Part shown: one piece after another, positions 52,051 through 64,000 of the stretch
How the letters are laid out: the number at the start of each line of letters is the position of its first letter
Numbering within the stretch: position 1 is the first letter of the stretch
Assembly: GCA_036250195.1 (NCBI GenBank)
Contig: JAVHZZ010000012.1
Location: forward strand, 89,174,591 to 89,238,590
Direction of reading: 5' to 3'
Source: Mixophyes australis
Taxonomy: Eukaryota > Chordata > Amphibia > Anura > Limnodynastidae
Length of the DNA: 64,000 nt
Program-made: the position numbers and the translations under genes
The notes under the pieces: model-generated
Told to the model about the DNA's origin: nothing
Seen by the model: only the letters and a program-made list of their open reading frames with translations
The model's database searches: none

Positions 52051-55000
52051 AATCATGAATTGAATCATGAATCATGAATCATGAATCAAATCATGAATCA
52101 TGAATCATGAATTGAATCATGAATCATGAATTGAATCATGAATCATGAATCGAATCATGAATCATGAATCGAATCATGAATCGAATCATGAATCATGAAT
52201 CGAATCATGAATCATGAATCATGAATTGAATCCTAAATCATGAAATGAATCATGATTTGAGTCATGAATCATAAATCATAAATCGGATCATGAATCATGA
52301 ATTGAATCATAAAACATGAATCGAATCATGAATCATGAAATGAATCATGAAATGAATCATGAATCGAATCATGAATCATGAATTGAATCATAAATCATGA
52401 ATCATGAATTGAATCATGAATCGAATCATGAATTTATGAATCAAATCATGAATCATGAATCATGAATTAAATCATGAATTATAAATCATGAATTGAATCA
52501 TGAATCATTAATCGAATCATGAATCATGAATTGAATCATGATTCATGAATTGAATCATGAATCAAATCATGAATCATAAATCATGAATCCTAAATCATGA
52601 AATGAATCATGAATTGAATTATGAATCATGAATTGAATTATGAATCATGAATCATAAATCGGATCATGAATCATGAATTGAATTATAAAACATGAATCAA
52701 ATGATGAATCATGAATCATGAATTGAATCATGAATCATAAATCGAATCATGAATCATGAATTGAATCATTAATCGAATCATGAATCATGAATTGAATCAT
52801 GAGTCATGAATTGAATCATGAATAAAATCATGAATCATGAATCATGAATCGAATCATGATTCATGAATCATGAATCGAATCATGAATCAAGAATCATGAA
52901 TCAAGAATCATGAATCATGAATCAAGAATCATGAATTGAATCATGAATCATGAATTGAATCATGAATCGAATCATGAATCATGAGTCATGAATGAATCAT
53001 GAATCATGAATTGAATCATGAATCATGAATCATGAAACATGAATCGAATCATGAATCATGAATTGAATCATGAAACATGAATCGAATCATGAATCATGAA
53101 TTGAATCATGAATCATGAATTGAATCATGAATCGAATCATGAATCATGAGTCATTCATGAATCATGAATTATGAATGAATCATGAATCATGAATTGAATC
53201 ATGAATCATGAATCATGAATTGAATCATGAATCATGAATTGAATCATGAATCGAATCATGAATCATGAGTCATTCATGAATCATGAATTATGAATGAATC
53301 ATGAATCATGAATTGAATCATCAATCATAAATCATGAATTGAATCATGAATCTTGAATCACGAATCGAATCATGAATGATGAATTGAATCATGAATCATG
53401 AATTGAATCATAAATCATGAATCATGAATCATGAATTGAATCATGAATTATGAATCAAATCATGAATCATGAATCATGAATTGAATCATGAATCATTAAT
53501 CGAATCATGAATCATGAATTAAATTGAATCATGATTCATTAATCATGAATTGAATCATGAATCATGAATCATGAATCAAATCATGAATCACGAATCATGA
53601 ATTGAATCATGAATCATGAATTGAATCATGAAACATGAATCGAATCATGAACCATGAATCATGAATTGAATCATGAATCATGAATTGAATCATAAATCAT
53701 GAATTGAATCATGAATCATGAATCGAATCATGAATCATGAATCGAATCATGAATCATGAATCATGAATCATGAATCATTAATTGAATAATGAATCATGAA
53801 TTGAATCATGAATCATGAATTATGAAATGAATCATGAATCATAAATTGAATCATGAATCATGAACCAAGAATTGAATCATGAATCATGAATTATGAAATG
53901 AATCATTTATCATGAATTAAATCATGAATCATGAATCGACTCATGAATCATGAGTCGAATCATGAATCATGAATCATGAATTGAATCATGAATCATGAGT
54001 CGAATCATGAATCATAAATCATGAATTGAATCATGAATCTTGAATCATGAATCGAATAATGAATAATGAATGGAATCATGAATAATGAATGGAATCATGA
54101 ATCATGAATTGAATCATGAATCATGAATCGAATCATGAATCGAATCATGAATCATGAATCGAATCATGAATCATAAATCGAATCATGAATCATGAATCAT
54201 GAATTGAATCCTAAATCATGAAATGAATCATGATTTGAGTCATGAATCATAAATCATAAATCGGATCATGAATCATGAATTGAATCATAAAACATGAATC
54301 GAATCATGAATCATGAAATGAATCATGAAATGAATCATGAAATGAATCATGAAATGAATCATGAAATGAATCATGAATTATGAATCGAATTATGAATCAT
54401 GAATTGAATCATAAATCATGAATCATGAATTAAATCATGAATCGAATTATGAATCATGAATTGAATCATAAATCATGAATCATGAATTAAATCATGAATC
54501 ATGAATCATGAATCATGAATTGAATCATGAATCATGAATCATTAATCGAATCATGAATCATGAATTGAATCATGAATCATGAATCAAATCATGAATCATA
54601 AATCATGAATCCTAAATCATGAAATGAATCATGAATTGAATTATGAATCATGAATCATAAATCGGATCATGAATCATGAATTGAATTATAAAACATGAAT
54701 CAAATGATGAATCATGAATCATGAATTGAATCATGAACCATAAATCGAATCATGAATCATGAATTGAATCATGAATCATGAATCATGAATTGAATCATTA
54801 ATCGAATCATGAATCATGAATTGAATCATGAGTCATGAATTGAATCATGAATAAAATCATGAATCATGAATCATGAATCGAATCATGATTCATGAAACAT
54901 GAATCGAATCATGAATCAAGAATCATGAATCAAGAATCAAGAATCAAGAATCATGAATTGAATCATGAATCATGAATTGAATCATGAATCATTAATCGAA

Positions 55001-58000
55001 TCATGAATCATGAATTGAATCATGAATCATGAATTGAATCATGAATCATGAATCGAATCATGAATCATGAATTGGTCCATGAATCATGAATTGAATCATA
55101 AATAATGAATCAGATCATGAATCATGAATCAAATCAGGAATCATGAATCATGAATTGAATCATGAATCAAATCAGGAATCATGAATCAGGAATCATGAAT
55201 CATGAATTGAATCATGAATCATGAATTGAATCATGAAACATGAATTGAATCATGAATCATGAATCGAATCATGAATCATGAATCGAATCATGAATCATGA
55301 ATTGAATCATGAACTGAATCATGAATCGAAACATGAATTATGAATCATGAATTAAATCTCGAAACATGAATTATGAATCATGAATTAAATCATGAATCAT
55401 GAATCATGAATTGAATCATGAATCATGAATCATGAATCGAATCATGAATCGAATCATGAATCAAGAGTCATGAATGAATCATGAATCATGAATTGAATCA
55501 TGAATTATGAATGAATCCTGAATCATGAGTCATGAATGAATCATGAATCATGAGTCATGAATGAATCATGAATTAATCATGAATCATGAATTATGAATGA
55601 ATCATGAATTGAATCATGAATCATGAATCATGAATTGAAGCATTAAATATGAGTCGAATCATGAATCATAAATCATGAATTGAATCATGAATCTTGAATC
55701 ACGAATCGAATCATGAACCATGAATCATGAATTGAATCATGAATTGAATCATAAATCATGAATTGAATCATGAATCATGAATCGAATCATGAATCATGAA
55801 TCATGAATCATTAATTGAATAATGAATCATGAATTGAATCATGAATCATGAATTATGAAATGAATCATGAATCATAAATTGAATCATGAATCATGAACCA
55901 TGAATTGAATCATGAATCATGAATTATGAAATGAATCATTTATCATGAATTAAATCATGAATCATGAATCGACTCATGAATCATGAGTCGAATCATGAAT
56001 CATGAATCATGAATTGAATCATGAATCATGAGTCGAATCATGAATCATAAATCATGAATTGAATCATGAATCTTGAATCATGAATCGAATAATGAATAAT
56101 GAATTGAATCATGAATCATGAATTGAATCATGAATCATGAATCGAATCATGAATCGAATCATGAATCATGAATCGAATCATGAATCATAAATCGAATCAT
56201 GAATCATGAATCATGAATTGAATCCTAAATCATGAAATGAATCATGATTTGAGTCATGAATCATAAATCATAAATCGGATCAGGAATCATGAATTGAATC
56301 ATAAAACATGAATCGAATCATGAATCATGAATCATGAAATGAATCATGAAATGAATCATGAAATGAATCATGAATTATGAATCATGAATTATGAATCGAA
56401 TCATGAATCATGAATTGAATCATAAATCATGAATCATGAATTAAATCATGAATCCAATCATGAATTTATGAATCAAATCATGAATCATGAATCATGAATT
56501 AAATCATGAATCATAAATCATGAATCATGAATTGAATCATGAATCATGAATCATTAATCGAATCATGAATCATGAATTGAATCATGAATCATGAATTGAA
56601 TCATGAATCATGAATCAAATCATGAATCATAAATCAAGAATCCTAAATCATGAAATGAATCATGAATTGAATTATGAATCATGAATTGAATTATGAATCA
56701 TGAATCATAAATCGGATCATGAATCATGAATTGAATTATAAAACATGAATCAAATGATGAATCATGAATCATGAATTAAATCATGAACCATAAATCGAAT
56801 CATGAATCATGAATTGAATCATGAATCATGAATCATGAATTGAATCATTAATCGAATCATGAATCATGAATTGAATCATGAGTCATGAATTGAATCATGA
56901 ATAAAATCATGAATCATGAATCATGAATCGAATCATGATTCATGAAACATGAATCGAATCATGAATCAAGAATCATGAATCAAGAATCATGAATCAAGAA
57001 TCATGAATTGAATCATGAATCATGAATTGAATCATGAATCATTAATCGAATCATGAATCATGAATTGAATCATGAATCATGAATTGAATCATGAATCATG
57101 AATTGAATCATGAATCATGAATCGAATCATGAATCATGAATTGGTCCATGAATCATGAATTGAATCATAAATAATGAATCAGATCATGAATCATGAATCA
57201 AATCAGGAATCATGAATCATGAATTGAATCATGAATCATGAATTGAATCATGAATCAAATCAGGAATCATGAATCAGGAATCATGAATCATGAATTGAAT
57301 CATGAATCATGAATTGAATCATGAAACATGAATTGAATCATGAATCATGAATTGAATCATGAATCATGAATCGAATCATGAATCATGAATCATGAATTGA
57401 ATCATGAACTGAATCATGAATCGAAACATGAATTATGAATCATGAATTAAATCTCGAAACATGAATTATGAATCATGAATTAAATCATGAATCATGAATC
57501 ATGAATTGAATCATGAATCATGAATCGAATCATGAATCGAATCATGAATCAAGAGTCATGAATGAATCATGAATCATGAATTGAATCATGAATTATGAAT
57601 GAATCCTGAATCATGAGTCATGAATGAATCATGAATCATGAGTCATGAATGAATCATGAATTAATCATGAATCATGAATTATGAATGAATCATGAATCAT
57701 GAATTGAATCATGAATCATGAATCATGAATTGAAGCATTAAATATGAGTCGAATCATGAATCATAAATCATGAATCATAAATCATGAATCTTGAATCACG
57801 AATCGAATCATGAATAATGAATTGAATGATGAATTGAATCATAAATCATGAATCATGAATTGAATCATGAATTATGAATCAAATCATGAATCATGAATTG
57901 AATCATGAATCATTAATCGAATCATGAATCATGAATTAAATTGAATCATGATTCATTAATCATGAATTGAATCATGAATCATGAATCATGAATCAAATCA

Positions 58001-59509
58001 TGAATCATGAATCATGAATTGGATCATGAATCATGAATTGAATCATGAATCATGAATCGAATCATGAACCATGAATCATGAATTGAATCATGAATTGAAT
58101 CATGAATCGAATCATGAATCATGAATCATGAATCATTAACTGAATAATGAATCATGAATTGAATCATGAATTATGAAATGAATCATGAATCATAAATTGA
58201 ATCATGAATCATGAACCATGAATTGAATCATGAATCATGAATTATGAAATGAATCATTTATCATGAATTAAATCATGAATCATGAATCGAATCATGAATC
58301 ATGAATCATGAATTGAATCGTGAATCATGAATCGAATCATAAATAATGAATTGAATGATGAATTGAATCATGAATCATGAATTGAATCATAAATCTTGAA
58401 TCACGAATCGAATCATGAATAATGAATTGAACCATGAATTGAATCATGAATTATGAATCAAATCATGAATCATGAATCATGAATTGAATCATGAATCATT
58501 AATCAAATCATGATTTATGAATTAAATTGAATCATGATTCATTAATCATGAATTGAATCATGAATCATGAATCATGAATCAAATCATGAATCATGAATCA
58601 TGAATCATGAATCATGAATTGAATCATGAATCATGAATTGAATCATGAAACATGAATCGAATCATGAACCATGAATCATGAATTGAATCATGAATCATGA
58701 ATTGAATCATGAATTGAATCATGAATCATGAATTGAATCATGAATCATGAATCGAATCATGAATCATGAATCATGAATCATGAATCATTAATTGAATAAT
58801 GAATCATGAATTGAATCATGAATCATGAATTATGAAATGAATCATGAATCATAAATTGAATCATGAATCATGAACCATGAATTGAATCATGAATCATGAA
58901 TTATGAAATGAATCATTTATCATGAATTAAATCATGAATCATGAATTGAATCATGAATCATGAATTGAATCATGAATCATGAATCGACTCATGAATCATG
59001 AGTCGAATCATGAATCATGAATTGAATCATGAATCATGAGTCGAATCATGAATCATAAATCATGAATTGAATCATGAATCTTGAATCATGAATCGAATAA
59101 TGAATAATGAATTGAATCATGAATCATGAATTTAATCATGAATCATGAATCATGAATCGAATCATGAATCGAATAATGAATAATGAATTGAATCATGAAT
59201 CATGAATTGAATCATGAATCATGAATCATTAATCGAATCATGAATCGAATCATGAATCATGAATCGAATCATGAATCATAAATCGAATCATGAATCATGA
59301 ATCATGAATTGAATCCTAAATCATGAAATGAATCATGATTTGAGTCATGAATCATGAATCATAAATCGGATCATGAATCATGAATTGAATCATAAAACAT
59401 GAATCGAATCATGAATCATGAATCATGAATCATGAAATGAATCATGAAATGAATCATGAATTATGAATCGAATCATGAATCGAATCATAAATCATGAATC
59501 ATGAATTGA

Positions 59510-60090
59510 ATCATGAATCGAATCATGAATTTATGAATCAAATCATGAATCATGAATCATGAATTAAATCATGAATCATGAATTGAATCATGAATCATGA
59601 ATCATTAATCGAATCATGAATCATGAATTGAATCATGAATCATGAATTGAATCATGCATCATGAATCAAATCATGAATCATGAATTGAATTATGAATCAT
59701 GAAATGAATTATGAAATCATGAATCATAAATCGGATCATGAATCATGAATTGAATCATAAAACATGAATCAAATGATGAATCATGAATCATGAATTGAAT
59801 CATGAATCGAATCATGAATTTATGAATCAAATCATGAATCATGAATCATGAATTAAATCATGAATCATGAATTGAATCATGAATCATGAATCATTAATCG
59901 AATCATGAATCATGAATTGAATCATGAATCATGAATTGAATCATGCATCATGAATCAAATCATGAATCATGAATTGAATTATGAATCATGAAATGAATTA
60001 TGAAATCATGAATCATAAATCGGATCATGAATCATGAATTGAATCATAAAACATGAATCAAATGATGAATCATGAATCATGAATTGAATC
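59510..60090. repeat. 289-bp tandem duplication inside satellite B
   Basis: The rare substitution TGCATC at 59655 recurs at 59944. The companion GAAATGAATTATGAAATCATG and the TTTATGAATCAAATC string recur at the same 289-bp offset, with no difference noticed between the copies, so the duplication is very recent. Confidence 0.82.
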
Positions 60091-63000
60091 ATGAATCATA
60101 AATCGAATCATGAATCATGAATTGAATCATGAATCATGAATCATGAATTGAATCATTAATCGAATCATGAATCATGAATTGAATCATGAGTCATGAATTG
60201 AATCATGAGTCATGAATTGAATCATGAATAAAATCATGAATCATGAATCGAATCATGATTCATGAATCATGAATCGAATCATGAATCAAGAATCATGAAT
60301 CAAGAATCATGAATCAAGAATCATGAATCATGAATCATGAATTGAATCATGAATCATTAATCGAATCATGAATCATTAATCGAATCATGAATCATAAATT
60401 GAATCATGAATCATGAATCATGAATTGGTCCATGAATCAAATTAGGAATCATGAATCATGAATTGAATCATGAATCAAATTAGGAATCATGAATCATGAA
60501 TTGAATCATGAATCATGAATTGAATCATGAAACATGAATTGAATCATGAATCATGAATTGAATCATGAACTGAATCATGAATCGAAACATGAATTATGAA
60601 TCATGAATTAAATCTCGAAACATGAATTATGAATCATGAATTAAATCATGAATCATGAATCATGAATTGAATCATGAATCATGAATCATGAATCGAATCA
60701 TGAATCGAATCATGAGTCATGAATGAATCATGAATCATGAATTGAATCATGAATCATGAATTATGAATGAATCATGAATCATGAGTCATGAATGAATCAT
60801 GAGTCATGAATGAATCATGAATCATGAATTAATCATGAATCATGAATGAATCATGAATCATGAATTGAATCATGAATCATGAATCATGAATTGAAGCATT
60901 AAATATGAGTCGAATCATGAATCATAAATCATGAATTGAATTATGAATCTTGAATCACGAATCGAATCATGAATAATGAATTGAATGATGAATTGAATCA
61001 TAAATCATGAATCATGAATTGAATCATGAATTATGAATCAAATCATGAATCACGAATCATGAATTGAATCATGAATCATTAATCAAATCATGAATCATGA
61101 AGTAAATTGAATCATGATTCATTAATCATGAATTGAATCATGAATCATGAATCAAATCATGAATCATGAATTGAATCATGAATCATGAATTGAATCATGA
61201 AACATGAATCGAATCATGAACCATGAATCATGAATTGAATCATGAATCATGAATCGAATCATGAATCATGTATCGAATCATGAATCATGAATCATGAAAT
61301 AAATCATGAACCATGAATTGAATCATGAATCATGAAATGAATCATTTGTCATGAATTAAATCATGATTAATGAATTAAATCATGAATCATGAATTAAATC
61401 ATGAATTGAATCATGAATCATGAATCGACTCATGAATCATGAGTCGAATCATGAATCATGAATCATGAATTGAATCATGAATCATGAATTGAATCATGAA
61501 TCATGAGTCGAATCATGAATCATAAATCATGAATTGAATCATGAATCATGAATCGAATAATGAATTGAATCATGAATCATGAATTGAATCATGAATCATG
61601 AATCATGAATCGAATCATGAATCGAATCATGAATCATGAATCGAATCATGAATCATAAATCGAATCATGAATCATGAATCATGAATTGAATCCTAAATCA
61701 TGAAATGAATCATGATTTGAGTCATGAATCATGAATCATAAATCGGATCATGAATCATGAATTGAATCATAAAACATGAATCGAATCATGAATCATGAAA
61801 TGAATCATGAAATGAATCATGAATCATGAATTGAATCATGAATCAATGAACATGAATTGAATCATAAAACATGAATCGAATCATGAATCATGAATCATGA
61901 ATTGAATCGTGAATCATGAATCGAATCATAAATTGAATCATGAATCGAATCATGAATCATGAATTGAATCTTGAGTCACGAATCGAATCATGAATAATGA
62001 ATTGAATCATGAATTGAATCATAAATCATGAATCATGAATCATAAATTGAATCATAAATTATGAATCAATACATGAATCATGAATCAATACATAAATCAT
62101 GAATTGAATCATAAATCATGAATTGAATCATGAATCATGAATCATGAATCATTAATTGAATCATGAATCATGAACTGAATCATGAATCATGAATCATGAA
62201 TTATGAAATGAATCATGAATCATGAATCAAATCATGAATCATGAATCATGAATTGAATCATGAATCATGAATCATGAATTGAATCATGAATCATTAGTCG
62301 AATCATGAATCATGAATCATAAATTGAATAATGAATCATTAGTCGAATCATGAATCATGAATCATAAATTGAATCATAAATTGAATCATGAATCCTTAGT
62401 CGAATCATGAATCATGAATCGAATCATGAATCATGAATCATAAATTGAATCATGAATCATGAATCATGAATCATGAATTGAATCATGAATCATTAGTCGA
62501 ATCATGAATCGAATCATGAATCATGAATCGAATCATGAATCATAAATCGAATCATAAATCGAATCATGAATCATGAATCATGAATTGAATCCTAAATCAT
62601 GAAATGAATCATGATTTGAGTCATGAATCATGAATCATAAATCGGATCATGAATCATGAATTGAATCATAAAACATGAATCGAATCATGAATCATGAATC
62701 ATGAAATGAATCATGAATCATGAATTGAATCATGAATCAATGAACATGAATTGAATCATAAAACATGAATCAAATCATGAATCATGAATCATGAATTGAA
62801 TCGTTAATCATGAATCGAATCATAAATTGAATCATGAATCGAAACATGAATTATGAATCATTAATTAAATCATGAATCATGAATCATGAATAGAATCATG
62901 AATCATGAATCGAATCATGAATCATAAATCATGAATGAATCATGAATCATGAATTCAATCATAAATTCAATCATGAATCATGAATTATGAATGAATCATG

Positions 63001-64000
63001 AATCATGAATTGAATCTTGAGTCACGAATCGAATCATGAATAATAAATTGAATCATGAATCATGAATTGAATCATAAATCATTAATCATGAATAATGAAT
63101 TGAATCATAAATTATGAATCAATACATGAATCATGAATCAATACATGAATCATGAATCATGAATTGAATCATGAATCATGAATTGAATCATGAATCATAA
63201 ATCATTAATTGAATCATTAATCATGAATTGAATCATGAATCATGAATCATTAATCATGAATTGAATCATGAATCATGAATCATTAATCATGAATTGAATC
63301 ATGAATCATTAGTCGAATCATGAATCATGAATCATAAATTGAATTATGAATCATTAGTCGAATCATGAATCATAAATTGAATCATGAATCATTAATCGAA
63401 TCATGAATGATGAATTGAATCATGAATCATGAATTGAATCATGAATCATGAATTGAATCATGAATCACAAATCATGAATCACAAATCATGAATTGAATAA
63501 TGAATTGAATCATGAATCATGAATTGAATCATGAATCATGAATTGAATCATGAATAAAATAATGAATAATGAATTGAATCATGAATCATGAATTGAATCA
63601 TGAATTGAATCATGAATCATGATTCGAATCATGAATCACAAATCATGAATTGAATCATGAATCATGAATCATGAATTGAATCATGAATCATGAATCATGA
63701 ATTGAATCATGAATCATGAATCATGAATTAAATCATGAATCATAAGTCGAATCATAAGTCGAATCATGAATCATAAATCATGAATTGAATCATGAATCTT
63801 GAATCATGATGTGAATCATGAATCAGGAATTGAATCATGAATCATGAATTGAATCATAAATCATTAATCATGAATAATGAATTGAATCATAAATTATGAA
63901 TCAATACATGAATCATGAATCAATACATGAATCATGAATCATGAATTGAATCATGAATCATGAATTGAATCATGAATCATGAATCATAAATCATTAATTG

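Larger units (their letters stand above)
24330..64000. repeat. satellite B, two-word GAATCAT/GAATT array (open at right edge)
   Basis: Almost 40 kb made of a 7-bp word GAATCAT and a 5-bp word GAATT or GAATC, joined head to tail as 12-bp (7+5), 19-bp (7+7+5) and longer strings. The 5-bp word is nearly always single and flanked by 7-bp words. Variants include AAATCAT, GAATTAT, GAATAAT, GAAACAT, GAGTCAT, GAATCTT and ATTAATCG. No ORF survives because TGA and TAA fall in every frame. TCATGA, a palindrome, occurs in almost every word. Markers such as GAATCACAAATCATGATTAA and AATCCTAAATCATGAAATG recur at kilobase spacings, showing higher-order structure. No gene, transposon or unique sequence was seen inside the array. 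Confidence 0.98.

Noticed and set aside
24330..64000. Simple microsatellite call (ATGAATC)n
   Set aside because: The 5-bp words and kilobase-scale duplications are too regular for a plain 7-bp microsatellite. Two-word satellite is the better description.

Overview
Eukaryotic, almost certainly vertebrate, genomic DNA that is overwhelmingly tandem repeat. About 87% of the window is three satellite or minisatellite families, and more than 90% is tandem repeat once the smaller arrays inside the islands are counted. Only one piece looks like real protein-coding sequence of a host gene: a single 315-bp exon encoding a group B scavenger receptor cysteine-rich (SRCR) domain on the minus strand (2454-2768). 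The vertebrate SRCR type, the hAT transposons with BED fingers and the large satellite load fit an amphibian with a large genome best. That species guess is inference, not something the sequence proves.

Layout. 1-2033: 48-bp minisatellite, open to the left. 2034-2453: unique, intron-like. 2454-2768: SRCR exon with good splice sites. 2798-20677: AT-rich satellite A, built from 21-bp and 29-bp versions of one unit and interrupted by two insertions. The first insertion (11280-13883) is a hAT-superfamily element with a perfect 8-bp target duplication. It carries an N-terminal transposase-like ORF and two internal arrays, each of period 100 bp. The second (16146-17363) is a 1.2-kb element with a 14-bp target duplication, 93-bp inverted arms and a hammerhead-ribozyme-like motif.

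20678-24329: an island of non-satellite DNA. It holds four hairpin repeats with a compensatory base-pair change, a 20-copy 81-bp minisatellite that happens to be open in one minus-strand frame for 557 codons, and a decayed BED-finger hAT transposase N-terminus. 24330-64000: satellite B, a two-word array of GAATCAT (7 bp) and GAATT/GAATC (5 bp). It shows layered higher-order duplications and runs off the right edge.

How the parts relate. The SRCR exon is bounded on its 5' side by satellite A so closely that the best branch-point candidate lies at the satellite edge. If the gene is alive, the satellite is intronic. The two hAT remnants (12049-12708 and 23930-24312) share a recognisable N-terminal leader and so belong to related families. 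Nothing in the window suggests an operon, a phage, a CRISPR array or prokaryotic DNA. No virus-derived gene was recognised.
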